This document shows positions 34,532 through 46,940 of a stretch of DNA of 64,000 nucleotides, in pieces. The position numbers and the translations under genes were made by a program. Position 1 is the stretch's first letter; each line of letters opens with the position of its first letter. The DNA lies in contig JARGXX010000068.1 of assembly GCA_030374765.1 (NCBI GenBank), positions 3,286,001 through 3,350,000 on the forward strand. The letters run 5' to 3'. The DNA comes from Agarophyton chilense (taxonomy: Eukaryota; Rhodophyta; Florideophyceae; Gracilariales; Gracilariaceae). Below the pieces are notes generated by a model. The model was not told where the DNA came from, made no database searches, and saw only the letters and a program-made list of their open reading frames with translations.

Positions 34532-36945
34532 TTACTTGAACTTTGTAATTCTCTTTCCTAAGGATACAGACAGGGTCGTTACTGTGTTCCCATTTTGGTT
34601 CAACCTAAGTGCTCCATCGCTGGTGGTTTTTATTAAGAGATGAGGAGCTTCTTGTCTCATTAACGTCCAGTTGGTTGAGACAGGGGCTTGAAGAGGGAGT
34701 ATTTGCCTCGCGTCGACCCTCGAAGGTTTTTCCGATAGGGTTTCCGTTTCTTCCTGAGGATAAGATTCCTCTTTGGGGTCGTCTGTAAGGTCTAAAATGG
34801 CGTGGACCTGTGGGGAGTTGATCGGATTATCCGGAGGCGTGGAATAGCGTGAGCTTCCAGATGTTCCTGTGGCTCGTTGCTGTGCCCTGTTCAACATTCC
34901 TTCGGATCGCCGCACCCTGTAGTTCTCTTCTTTTAAGGCTAGGAGATGTTTGCCTGCGTTCTCAGGCAGATACTTCGTGCAGTCACAGGTTTGGATCATG
35001 GAAAGGCAGAGGAAGCAAGCCCTTGGTGAGCGACCAAAAACGTTTTTTCTGGGTGGAAAGGGGGAATTATTGGGTGTGGGTGGTTCAGTGGTCGCTGTAC
35101 TTCTCTGGGAGGTATATGATTGGGGCCCAGACGTAAAAGCACTGAAATTAACCGCGAGGAAATATCCCGAGTCGGCATAATTGAGTGATGAATCCATGTC
35201 CGATTCCGTGGAGCTAACCAAATGGGCTTGGTTTGGTTTACGCAATGAAATTGCATGTCCTTTGGATATATCAGCGTTGAGCCTGGAACTCCTGTAGGTT
35301 TTTCCATAACCTTCGGCAGAGGTAGCGAGCCTTCGGAAGGAGTATTGTGGGGGTTTCGTGTGGTAATTACGGACATGTGTCCGAAGGGAAGTGAGTAACC
35401 CCGTGATGAAGTGACGTTTAAGCCGTCTTTCGGAGAATAAGTTTCCACATCGGTAAAACTTCTTTCATAGGTCGTCTGCAAAAGCCGATTCGGTCATGTG
35501 GGAGCTCTGCCTAAAGGAAATCACTTCCTGGTGGGCATCCATTATAAGATCATCCGTGGCGTAAGTTTCCAAGAGGTTATGAAAAACCTGAGGGTATGCC
35601 CTGAGGAGCTCACGTTCTTGAGCATCCACGCGATCAGTTGAGCCCGATATCTTCGAAACCACTCGGTTACGCGCCTGTCCTGTGAGAAAGAATTGGAAAA
35701 GGTACAGAGCGGCCCCCTCGTGGAAACCGTTCTGATAACAGGACGTACGGAATAAACTGAGAAACCTAAAGACAACAATGGGATCGGAACCCAAGAACTG
35801 GTCCATAATGGTTAGTTGCATTCGTTTGGCCCATTCGGCAACTCTACGAGCCACCGAACCAGAATAAATCGGGGACCTGTCGCCCAGCCGGTAATTCCGA
35901 TAGACTAGAACCTTAAGAAAGAGTTCGTTGGTCGTTGTCAGTGGTTTGAGGCCTCGAACGGCATCCTCATACACTTCCAAGTCTGTCGTTTCGGTCGAGG
36001 TCAATTTGGAATCACTGGTGTCCGAATGGTCTCTTCTTTTATTGTTTCTATTCTTCTTTCTCCTGCGGGTACTTCGTTTCTTTCCAGCGAAATAGGGACC
36101 TAAAGGATTGATCTTTCTATCATATCTGACGGAGCCCTGAGGTCGCTGTACCTCAAATTGTCCTTTGGGCAGGGCAATCTGTCTGTCTTCTAGACGCAGA
36201 GACTCTCTTCTGCTCCTCGAGTGGCCTTCCATAGGATTTTCCTGATGGTGTTCCCGGCGAGGGGCGGGTAATACCGGCACTCCTGGGGTTTCGCTAGGGG
36301 GTTGCCATATGGAAGCCGGATGGTTGACTTTTGGAGGGGTCCTGGGGACCGCATTGCCTGACTGGCTTGTGACTGCTCCTTGAAAGGCCTGAAGGAAGGC
36401 CTCTATGAATAGGTCAGACTCCATTACCTTAGGGACGATTCGCATAATGAGGAAATCCGTATGGTCAGCGATCGCCGTAGCGAGTCGCATGTCCACAATG
36501 GAATCCACATGGGCTGAGCAGAGCTCACGGAGACGGGGCCAGAGAAGGTCGGCAAGCCCCGCGGGCATATCCTCCATAATTCCTTTGGTCTGGAAGGATC
36601 TCCTTGGTGTGTTCCTGGCCTAGAGGTGGGCCTGTTGAGGCGTTCTCGTGAACGCGCTGCCACCGTGGGTTCTCGGCGAATTCCTTCAGGGTCGTCCAGA
36701 GGAGTCAGTACTTCTGGCGGCTGGCTTCTTGTGATCCTGCGGTCGCTAACAGTATCAGCCTGTGGTTCAGGCGACATGGTCGGCGTTGCAGTGGCAACTT
36801 GTCCTGCCGTAGGAGTTCTATGGTCTGGTCGGTTGGGTGTGCGTCCTGCATCCACAATGGCGGTTTCTTCTGTATTTCTGATCCATTGGGGAGTTAAACT
36901 GGAAGCTAGAATCCGTGTAATTATTTGTTCCAGTGGTGTGCTCAA
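34532..36945 (-). pseudogene. Element D gag (broken)
   Basis: It starts with ATG at 36945, 15 bases from the PBS, as MSTPLEQIITRIL. A frameshift near 36580 leads to the main frame 36577-35465, which has a basic block (KRSTRRRKKNRN) and the capsid-like part (LTIMDQFLGSDPIVVFRFL, also seen in E as FTGTDPIAVIEFL). A further break near 35465 precedes 35245-34532. There the knuckle is degenerate: CFLCLSMIQTCDC lacks the usual His spacing. The gag is related to E rather than to B and C. Confidence 0.78.
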
Positions 36946-36959
36946 TTATTCCTAGGGGA

Positions 36960-36977
36960 TTCAAAGTCGGGAGACCA
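36960..36977 (-). promoter_or_regulatory. Element D primer-binding site
   Basis: On minus this reads TGGTCTCCCGACTTTGAA, three bases after the 5' LTR. It differs from the B, C and E sites by one to three bases. Confidence 0.8.
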
Positions 36978-36980
36978 AAA

Positions 36981-37427
36981 TGTAACGCAATGACTGGTGG
37001 GTCAACGTACTGGTCTCAACCTGGGGTAGCGTGGTATAGTGGGTCTTAAGGTTCGTATCCTTGACGGTGGCACTCTCAGAGTACCTGGTGCAATGGGCGG
37101 GCGTTTACTGCGTAGTCCTACACGTTGGAGCTACGGAAACGATGGCTTGAAGACCAATTGGTGGAACTAATGTACCAAAGAGGGTAATTTAGTATCCTAA
37201 AGGCGCCTACCCTATTCTAAAGGTGAAGAATCACTCGAACCAAGTAAATATCAATGGAGAGGCGCTCAGATTTCTCTTGCACTGTAAGGCTATTCTATCA
37301 CAACTAAATAAAATAAAATAATTCTCTAAATGCGTCCAGCTGAGGTCGGCCAATCCACGTGGCGTCTGTAAGATAGCTCATGCCCTGGTGGCTTATTGAA
37401 CTCAACTGAAATCGTTGCCCCTTTACA
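36981..37427 (-). repeat. Element D 5' LTR
   Basis: 447 bp, co-linear with 17485-17938. On plus it begins TGTAACGCAATGACTGG and ends CCTTTACA. The AT core AATAAAATAAAATAATT is near 37307-37323. Confidence 0.85.
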
Positions 37428-39454
37428 GACTTTTACACCGCCAGATGTGCCGCCCATGTGCAGATCGGATTCTTGAGCTATTCTTACGCATCCTGCATGA
37501 CACATTGGTGACCGGCCTCACAATGTATTTGAATTGCTTCATTTGCATAAAAAGGTCTACATCCTTGGAAATCTCCACACATCCGCACGTCCGGCGTGAA
37601 GATGTCCCGTTTTTTTAGCGCCAGTCCCATTACTCGTTTGCAGGGAAAGCTGGCACGCCCACAGGCGGGTTTAAGAACACCCAAAAAGAATCGGGTGATA
37701 TTTCCATCGTAAAGTCAAAATATGAACCGGCCATTTCTATACCTCTGTAAACACCTCATCTGAGTAGCGCCAAGCGGTCCTCCAGCGACTTCTCTTACCA
37801 CACCTGTTCTGTGTGTGTGCCGATCCCAGGTGATTCAGTTGTATATTTTTGCCGTAAGGGGGGCTTAATACTTCGCGCATGTAGACAGGGCGTTAAATGA
37901 CGCGTGGTTGTCTGTTCTTCGAGTGAATTTCGCTTAACATCGAGACCGAGGAACCAAGCATGGTCACTGTTTTCCAGACTGACTCGCTTAAATACATCAA
38001 CCGGAGAAGGAGCACTCGTCAATCGTGAATACCGAACTTATTGCACTCTGTTTGCCCTCTTTCTCTTCACGACACTTAGGAGCGCAAAAAGTTTATGGTG
38101 CGTGACGTTGATGTTATCCGCAAGAACGGACATATCGAAGCTGATTCGCAGGGCATTCAGACAAAACTCAGACAGGACCATCGCACAATTGCACCGAACG
38201 ACAATAGACGTCTTCACCGTGACGAGGCCCTAGATCGCCTGCTCAAATTCCACCGGAACGCCACATCGCATCCCCGTTTGTGGTAACTGCCACTCTTTCC
38301 AAACAGCATAGGCTGGAACGACGTGCGTGAGGAATTGGTAAGCCGGCACAGAACTTTCAGTCAGCGTTAGCCTCATTTGACGCGAACCGCGCTCAACCAT
38401 TGCGGAAAAGATTTGCTGCTCACATTACGCTTTACTGTATCATTGTCCGACGCAAGCCATCAGACAAATGTCATAATATGGACCTCTGACACCGGAAGAA
38501 CTGGAAAAGTCTCAACGGTACAAAATTCTACCCAAGCTCACCACTACGAATTGCGACATATGACCGCACGACCACTCCACTCATAGTCTGCAAGTAAGTC
38601 TGCCAAACGGAGGACACATTAAGTTGCTCGCATGGAGCCGAGTTTTTCCATGGCTGCGTCGGCCAATTGCTTTAGTCGCTTTGACTGTTGAAATACCTCA
38701 TATTGACTTCTAAAAAAAGCACGGTTCACCTGGGAGTTAAATTGCGGTAACCAGCCCAGATTAGGTGCGGCACTACTTGCAGCTCTTCGATGTGAGACGT
38801 TTTCCGAAAAGCGTCATGCAGCCAGGCCTAATGAGGCTAATTTGGTACCAAAAGAATTGCTAGGACCACCTTTGTTCTCTATTTGTGGATCGTTCCTGAT
38901 AGTACGTCTACTGGTAGACATAGAGGCTTGACTTCTGAATGGCTTCAATGCGATGCTAGTTTTGCGTAGGCCTGGCGGCGCATTAACCGGGGATGTTCCC
39001 CTACTGGGCGGTAGGTAAATGCGTAGCGTGGTGCTTTCATGCCAGCAACAACGCAATACGTGCACTGCTCCTTGATCTGCAAATGTCCTCCGTAGAATCG
39101 TCGTGAAATTTCATCTGCGAATTTGTTTGCCCCTTATAGAATCCATTCAGAGCGAATAAAGACGCCGAGCTTTTCGAGAACTACCTTTAGCTTCCTCAGC
39201 TTTCCCATCAGGGAACGAGAGGTTGACAAAGATAAATTTGCTTTGTGTTCTATGGTTTGGTTTTCGATTCGCTGAAGCAATTCTCTGTGATGTTTTTCGA
39301 TATTTTTCTTCCCAAGAATTTGGGTGAGTGACATACGTATTTCTTTCAATTTTCTATACCTGGTGGACTCTGAGCGGTCTTCACAGGTCGAACCGATCTG
39401 CGGTTGCCGAATTTAGTTAACGTCTGCGTTGAGATTTTTCTCATTGAGCGATCC
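37428..39454. other. Sequence between element D and a D-family solo LTR; possible decayed gene on minus at 38619-39349
   Basis: The left 1.1 kb has only short scattered frames. On minus, 39349-39134 encodes a Lys/Glu-rich helical segment (KKNIEKHHRELLQRIENQT). Then 39065-38619 reads in one frame through a single TGA near 38816: SMSTSRRTIRNDPQ, then SHRRAASSAAPNLGWLPQF and SKRLKQLADAAMEKLG. The composition looks coding, but I cannot join the pieces or name a family. It may be a decayed gene or one with introns I cannot place. Confidence 0.3.
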
Positions 39455-39899
39455 TGTTAAGAAACAAAGATAGCAGTTGAGCCCTGTAAGCTTCTGGGGC
39501 TTGAGGTATCTTACAGGCGACATGTAGACGGGAAGACTTCAGATGGGCTCATAGAAGTTATTGATATATTTTAATTAGTGTAATAAATTAGCCTAACAGT
39601 TCCAGGAAGATGCCAGCGCATTGCAAGTGTTATTTACTCGGCTCGAGTGACGCTTCTTTCTTAGAGTAAGATAGGCACCGTCAGGACACCAAATTAACCA
39701 CTTTAATACATTATTTTTACTAATTAGTCTTGACGCCATCGTTCCGTAGCTCTAACCTGTAAAAAAAAGAAATGAACGCCAGCTTATTGCAATTATTACT
39801 CTGGGAGTGCCGCCGTCAAGAATAAGAACCTTAGGACCCGCTCTACCACGCTACCCCGGTTTGACACTAGTACGCTGACCTAACAGTCATTTCGTGACA
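39455..39899 (+). repeat. Solo LTR of the element D family
   Basis: 445 bp match the reverse complement of the D LTRs. It begins TGTTAAG, contains GAGCCCTGTAAGCTTCTGGG and the AT core TTTTAATTAGTGTAATAAATT, and ends GTCATTTCGTGACA. It is more diverged than the two D LTRs are from each other. There is no matching 5-bp duplication (GATCC against GTTAT) and no internal element sequence on either side. Confidence 0.75.
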
Positions 39900-41501
39900 G
39901 TTATTCCTTACTTTTCATCTGAAGCTTCCGTTTTTAAGGCCTCCAAAGAAGTAGGAGACTCTATCAGGTGTCCAGTCTGCTGCTATAGGGTTAGTTTTTT
40001 TCAATACCGAGTATTCCGAACGCTTTGGTAGCTCAAGCGAACTATGTCCCGCTCATCTTATTGACGGTTTGAAGAAAGTATGACGAGCAAGAATATAATC
40101 TTGATTCAAGAAAAGCAGACCAAAAAGAGACGCACATTCAGCATAAGTGTGGTAGCTTGTTCTTTGCGACCTATCGGTGGCCGAACCTCACGTCTTACAG
40201 AATACTTTTGGCTATTTTCTGCATTATCTACAGCTTCCGCGGGGCTCTAAAGAACTTAATTGATACGATATCAATGAAGACTCTCAACAGCTTCAAGCGT
40301 GTAGAACCCTACTAACATCTTGTGGATGGATTGCGACGAAATCTAAAGCGGAGAAGAATTTTTTGGACAGGGAACCGTGCTTCATCACATTGCAGCTTGC
40401 CTCTAACACTTTCGTACGGGGGAGGTTCTTTTAAGCAGTCGTCTGGGCAAGTTAGTACCCTGAATCTTTGTTGGCGCAAGCAACGTTCGAACGGAGATGT
40501 TAGCAAGGTAAACTGAAGAAAAGGTCTTTCTAATCCTAAAGGCAGGGGTATACATTATTAGTATCGGCCATAGTATCGTAAGTTAGTTATTCTTGCTTAT
40601 TTGGGTGGAGCCGGAATTGTCCTTAATTTTTATAGAAGTCGTAAGATATTAAGTGATCTTTCTGATGGATTTGAATTACATATTTCGACACTGAATCTAT
40701 TTGTATCCATCTCTTTCTCTAATGCATAGATTTTTCTGACAGTTTGACCAAGCCCCTTCTTTTCTTTCCATTTTCGACATTTTGTCACACCGTAGAGGCT
40801 GATATGATGATATTGTAAGAGAGGTTCTCGAGTCGTAGGTAAGAATCTGCGTATGCAAAATAGCCAGCCAAACAAATTATTTGTTTGGCTTCATGAATGA
40901 CGTCTAAAAGCTCAACCGGGTTAGTCTACATTCATAATGACGTCTTTTACACAAACAGAAAACAAGAGGGTCACGTAAGTACTGTTTTTCAATGGTAGAT
41001 TTTGGAGTTCGCGAAGAATACAGACCCTCAACCATTCTGCGTTCGTCTTCAGGATAAAGGGAAGCTAACATTTTGTTCCGAACCCCGAAAAGAATGACTT
41101 GGAATAAGAAGTTGTTGCCAGTCCCGTGGCATGGCCGCTCTTCAGCTCATATGTCGTTTACTGTGCAAATGAGTAGCAGTTCTAATAATGATTTGTTGGT
41201 TGTATGGTTGGTTGGTATTAAAGAAGTCTATAGTCAATAGTACGAGAGGGGACTTTACTACAGTACTTGCAAAAATCCTTAGTCAATTATATTAGCACAA
41301 AAGGAGATATCCAAAGGCCTGCATGATCTGCGAAAGACATTTCATCAAGCCATCGAGTCTTTCACGGAAAGTGTGTGAGATTCTCCCTTCCAGCCACGCC
41401 AGATGGAGCATCTTCACTATAAAAAGCTCCGACAAGCATTAAAGGAGGTGAAAACTTGAACACAGGTCAGAAGCATTCTCTCCGCACACAGTGCAAGAGG
41501 A
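39900..41501. other. No recognisable gene
   Basis: Only short frames of 64-81 codons occur, on both strands, with no family resemblance. A near-perfect palindrome sits at 40866-40890. The composition is mildly AT-rich, as expected for intergenic DNA here. Confidence 0.5.
40866..40890. repeat. Perfect 12-bp inverted repeat with a 1-base centre
   Basis: AGCCAAACAAAT, then T, then ATTTGTTTGGCT. It would form a hairpin or bind a dimer. There is no gene close enough to assign a role. Confidence 0.7.
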
Positions 41502-41777
41502 TTAGGCTGAGGGGGAAGCAGCACCGAAGAAACCCTGGCCGAAGGCACCAGCGAGGGCGTTTCCGGGGCCAGCGGCACCAAGGACGGTACCGTCCGTGGA
41601 GGAGGCACCGGCGATACCAGAGTCCTTGTCGGCGGCGGCACCAGCGGAGTTGTCGCCCATGGCGGCAAAACCAGCACCACCGGCGAGCTGACCGGCAATC
41701 TCGTGGCGGCTCATACGGACCGGGGCGGCCACGGCGGCGCCGAAGAGAGCAACAAGAGCAATCATCTTGGACATCAT
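41502..41777 (-). CDS. Small Ala/Gly-rich secreted protein, 91 aa
   Basis: The start chosen is the first of a tandem ATG pair (MMSKM). It gives a clean signal peptide, MMSKMIALVALFGAAVAA, with cleavage expected after AVAA or close by. The mature part of about 70 residues is Ala/Gly-rich with small polar loops (GGAGFAAMGDNSAGAAADKD, GFFGAASPSA) and no cysteine. The same frame is open upstream to 41984, but that extension is Pro/Ser low complexity and would bury the signal peptide. GC at third positions is high compared with the surroundings, as in strongly expressed genes. A CATAAAAGAC TATA-like motif lies about 110 bp upstream. I do not recognise the family. Confidence 0.6.
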   Translation of the reverse strand: MMSKMIALVALFGAAVAAPVRMSRHEIAGQLAGGAGFAAMGDNSAGAAADKDSGIAGASSTDGTVLGAAGPGNALAGAFGQGFFGAASPSA

Positions 41778-41984
41778 TTTGGAGAGTTTTGAGAAGGTCT
41801 TGTGCTTGGGGATGCGAGTGCTTGTTTTTTTTCTTGTCGCTAGTGATGGAGAAGAGAGAGCAGGAGTGGGAGGGGGGGGAGGTCTTTTATGCAGATGAAA
41901 CATCGTGTCTAGTCCTTTCATGAGAACGGAACTCTCCAAACTATCAGAGCATGTACCCTCCCTAGGCGTTCTTCGCAAGGCCAT

Positions 41985-43114
41985 ATTTCGATGGCCAAAC
42001 TACTGAAAGTACTGGAAACAATATGTAATGTATCTGAACCAAGAACGGAATGCGTACATTTATCCAATGACGTGGGTTGCAGAAGGGCCAAACTCTAGTT
42101 TCCGAACAACGCCACTGACTTTATTACATGTTCGTGGATGTGATGGGGTTCCAGTATCAGCATTTTCCTTGTCCAGGGTCATTTGGTTGCAGTACGCAGA
42201 GCTATCACAGGCCAAATAGGATGATGTCCTGCCCCGAAGACTTGTGGCGTTTTTTGATTGCAACTGGAGATGGTGGGTACAGTGAGTTTTGTGGACAACG
42301 ACATTCATTCCCCTAGAGATACCTCACGCAATGACAGAGGAACAAGATCGGACACGTTTCATAATCGTAACGTAGCTTTTCACAAGATTCTCTGATGTGC
42401 CTCATCTCCTTCAACTTCATATTTCATAGCAAAGCGTTATAACACCTACAAACAGCTCTGTTCGGCTTTCCCGACCTTTGACGGGTTTTGAGAACGTCCC
42501 CATATTCTGTATCACATTGTGGCGCTGATATTACATTTTCCGCTACCCTCAAAACGGGCGCGAAGTGGGATGGAGTTGCGCAAGACTGAGGAGGGAATGA
42601 TGATGATGCCTTTTTGTACATTTTGCTTTCTAGTCTGCAGTCGGTGTCACTGAATAGACCTCTGAATTATAAGTCCTATCTTAGAAAAACACCTTATTTC
42701 TTATCGTGAAAATTATGCTATCTTGTTGCGTAGAATAGTTTTCCATTAGAAAGGAGAATTAGAATTACTTCCGTGGCGGAGGACAAAATGTAAAAGAAGA
42801 ATACTGTGCATGTTGAGATCAGTTTGTTTACCTTGGCAAATACATAAGAAATCAAATTTATCTGAGTCTTGGACACGGATACTTGGATCTCGATGTGATA
42901 TTAGACAAAATTGTCATTCAACAACACGAACATATATAAAATGAAGAAAGTACATGGGTCACCATTCGATTGCCGTCGTCTTCGATTCGAAGCCCATTGG
43001 TTGAAAGCTATCACAGTGCATACAATAATTCTGATACTGGAGAAAGACTTATGGGCCTTTTGAACACGCTAAATCTGCGATACTTGCTCGAGTCCATGAA
43101 GTTGGAATCAATTT
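41985..43114. other. No recognisable gene
   Basis: This is the intergenic interval between two minus-strand small genes. It has several frames of 60-80 codons on both strands that overlap each other and show no motif, and an AT-rich stretch at 42660-42960. It probably includes the promoter of the 41502-41777 gene at its left end. Confidence 0.45.
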
Positions 43115-43525
43115 TCAGCACAATGGTTGAACAGGAATGAGTGGATGCCACTGTTCCCGCCTTAGTACGGATATGTCACAGGCACAGGTGACCACTTGGG
43201 CAGTGCATGGGACATCCTGCATAAGCTTACAACCTAGCGGCAAATCCACGGCACGTCTCTCATCGGAGATACAGTGATAAACGTTAACGTAGCGCGATGC
43301 AACCTGGCACTTATGAGTAGCTTGTCGCTCATCCGAGGGACAGCGAGAGGCATCCACATAGGAAGGCGCACACACGCGAAACGGGCACCAATGTTGCGAA
43401 TCTTGTGAGACGAGTGGTGCATCGACACATCGCGCGATGCTTGATGTTCGGCGACAGTACTGAAGTTCGGGGAGTGCTGCAGATGCCATCGCTATGATAG
43501 TAAATGGTATGAGAAGTCTCAGCAT
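43115..43525 (-). CDS. Cys-rich secreted protein with internal repeat, 136 aa
   Basis: The N-terminus MLRLLIPFTIIAMASA is a standard signal peptide, cleaved before ALPELQYC. The mature part of 120 residues holds 12 cysteines, consistent with six disulfides. A repeated unit is visible: YVDASRCPSDERQA and, 26 residues later, YVNVYHCISDERRA. A third, weaker copy may start at CRRTSSIARCVDAP. TTTAAAT lies about 100 bp upstream of the start in a TATA-like position. I do not recognise the family; cell-wall or defence-type small secreted proteins have this style, but that is only analogy. The start is the first ATG of the frame. Confidence 0.65.
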   Translation of the reverse strand: MLRLLIPFTIIAMASAALPELQYCRRTSSIARCVDAPLVSQDSQHWCPFRVCAPSYVDASRCPSDERQATHKCQVASRYVNVYHCISDERRAVDLPLGCKLMQDVPCTAQVVTCACDISVLRREQWHPLIPVQPLC

Positions 43526-44984
<1,459 letters not shown>

Positions 44985-45038
44985 TATATAGTTGTTTTTT
45001 GGTTCTCAGGACAAGAGTAGCGCACATTGCTTGCATAG

Positions 45039-45383
45039 TCATCTTCTTACTAATGAGCGCTTCTCTCGCGGAAAGGGCGTCACGTACGGTACCTCCCAAT
45101 CACTGTTTTTGAGTACAACAGCGTGAATAACATCATCATTCGTGAGGGCGCATTCAGCCAGCGTTTGTTCATCTTCGAGAAACTCAGGAGTTGTGCCATC
45201 TTCACAAAATCGACAGAGGCGCAGCTCATCTGGCTGCACCCCCATCATGTACGCAGCGCGTTCGCGAAGGTGAAGCACATTGTCATCTTGCAAGTCCACG
45301 GTAACAAAAAACGTCTCTCTCATTCGTTTGATACGAACATGAGCGGGGAGAGGAGAGGATATTACTTTTCTGGAAGAAAACAT
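45039..45383 (-). CDS. Elongin-B-like ubiquitin-fold protein, 114 aa
   Basis: From ATG at 45383 the product is 114 residues; human Elongin B is 118. The ubiquitin-like fold is suggested by VRIKRMRETFFVTVDLQD (first hairpin), HLRERAAYMMGVQPDELRLC (helix and strand) and EDEQTLAECALTNDDVIHAV. The last corresponds to the Elongin B pattern DGKTLGECGFT. After this comes a short basic tail. Elongin B pairs with Elongin C in cullin-2/5 ubiquitin ligases and transcription elongation complexes. The frame is open upstream to about 45701, so a longer N-terminus or an intron is possible. Another ubiquitin-like family cannot be excluded. Confidence 0.5.
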   Translation of the reverse strand: MFSSRKVISSPLPAHVRIKRMRETFFVTVDLQDDNVLHLRERAAYMMGVQPDELRLCRFCEDGTTPEFLEDEQTLAECALTNDDVIHAVVLKNSDWEVPYVTPFPREKRSLVRR

Positions 45384-45719
45384 GCCCCTGTCGCAGCGAT
45401 CGCGAGTTTTTGCCGTGATGCCTTCGCGACGGATGTGCTTGTAGTCAAACCACTGTTCCCCTTTTTCTAGTACCATGCTTTGTGAGCTTAGCTTACCAGT
45501 GACGCAGGCAGAGTACGTATCAGTTCTCATGACTCTGCCATTCAATACAGGCGTACAGTACCAGCCGGACCAGCATGCCGGCGTACCGCAACGTGTGTCT
45601 AAATTATTGGCTTGAATTGATGATTGCGCATTTGAATCCAGGGCCATTCTATCCATGCGTACCAGACGTACAGTGCGTTTCCAGAATATAACCCTTGACA
45701 AGAACTGCCCCTAAAAGAA

Positions 45720-46617
45720 CATTTCATGTACTGCAGAGCACATTCAACACCAAATAAAACCACGAAGTCCAAAACATTTGTTTCAAAGGAAAAACCTGTA
45801 TGCTATAAATAGCCCAACTATGGCTCGTGGCCCATCTCTCACACGATCTGAAAAGCTGAAAACATGCAATTAATACGTCAGGGTATGATTCCACCAGATA
45901 TAGCCCAAAACCTCAAGTACAGCCCAGAAACAATCAGATAATTCATGAAAAATCCCACAACATACAAAACAAAACAATCAACCGGTCTTCCTACGTCACT
46001 TTCTGTAAATTATCAACGTTCTCTTAAAATAAAAATGTCTTGTTCAAGATCATCTTAAAAAAGTAACAGTCAAAATGTGCTAAAATACTTAAAAAGTAAA
46101 AAAAAGGGTTTTTAAATGAACATTACAAGAACAGCCGCGTTTCCCTCTTTGCTAAAAAAGAATACCAAAAACGGAACGAAACATTTATCTTTTCCCGACA
46201 AAAAACCGTTCAACCTTTACGCTCCAGATTGATACAATTTTATAAAAAAGATGTAATAAAAGAGAAGAATATACATTTGACAAAAAATTCAAGAGAAGCA
46301 TCGGTTATGATTCTGGCTGGAATATCTACAAAAAAGGAACTGATATTGCTTTCGTTTAAGTATTATAAAGACTAAGAAGTATTATAACGTTCTTAAAAGA
46401 TTTTTTTTCTTTTTATCTACTTCATGTACGGAAAGAAATTTGTGTTTTATCACGGGACTTTTTGTTTGCATAATTGTACGTACAACTGATTAAATGTTTT
46501 AAATATGTCGGTTATCGAATAGCCTGCGCGCTATGTTGACCTCAATCCTATCATATAAAATTTCGGAATGTCGGCATGAATAGTTGATAAACAAATAATG
46601 CAAGTTGCTACAGTTTG
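45720..46617. other. AT-rich block without a gene
   Basis: Roughly 900 bp have clearly lower GC than either neighbour, with many A and T runs (TTAAAAAAGTAACAG, AGATTTTTTTTCTTTTT) and no frame of 60 codons. A perfect TATAAATAG is at 45804-45812. The block stops exactly where element E begins. AT-rich but less extreme sequence resumes on the far side of E at 57812. Confidence 0.55.
45804..45812 (+). promoter_or_regulatory. TATA-like motif TATAAATAG
   Basis: The match to the TATA consensus is exact on plus, but no plus-strand gene follows. The opposite strand reads CTATTTATA, which could serve the Elongin-B-like gene if its transcript starts near 45780. Confidence 0.3.
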
Positions 46618-46765
46618 TGTCGTATAGTGGCGGAAGGGCTGACCTTTGAGTTTGTCAATATACTACACTGACCGTGTAGGTGATGGATTCGAGGGATCAT
46701 CAGCCATGCAGCTCCGGGCGAGCTACCATCTAGGTGTTGTCAGGCACGTGCAGTGTTGACATGTA
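46618..46765 (+). repeat. Element E 5' LTR, first segment
   Basis: It matches 57178-57325 (about 11 mismatches in 148 by eye), starting TGTCGTA and ending CATGTA, where the DNA transposon inserted at TA. Confidence 0.9.
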
Positions 46766-46797
46766 CACCAAGTAACTGAAATTAATGTGGGTCACAT
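46766..46797. repeat. DNA transposon left terminal inverted repeat
   Basis: CACCAAGTAACTG and AATGTGGGTCACA. It pairs with 48823-48854. Confidence 0.85.
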
Positions 46798-46940
46798 TAT
46801 TTACGATAAGATATATCATCTCCTAGAAACCACTATTATTGTGGACCACACGTTCACTTGTACCACATTATTTAAGGTGCAAAGGCAAATAATGTGGGTA
46901 TCGTTTCACTCTGTCTCCTGAATCAGTTGCTACATCGCAT

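Larger units (their letters stand above)
17485..37427 (-). mobile_element. Element D: Ty3/gypsy chromovirus on minus, hosting element C
   Basis: LTRs at both ends begin TGTAAC and end CACA/TACA on the plus strand. Reading minus from 37427: LTR, PBS, gag, protease, RT, RNase H, integrase, chromodomain, antisense ORF (on plus), polypurine tract, LTR. Element C (18752-29496) sits inside its antisense ORF. Removing C leaves D about 9.2 kb long. No 5-bp duplication flanks D (ATAGG against GACTT), so one boundary may have been rearranged. Confidence 0.85.

Noticed and set aside
17480-37432. Target duplication for element D
   Set aside because: ATAGG on the left and GACTT on the right do not match, and no shift of the ends helped.
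39134-39349. Possible cilia-type (CFAP97/Hemingway) helical protein
   Set aside because: Only a loose EN/RI helix pattern; not enough to name, and the frame is not continuous with its neighbours.
41456-41923. 155-codon Arg/His-rich plus frame
   Set aside because: It is the antisense of the Ala/Gly-rich gene; its composition follows from that gene's codon use.
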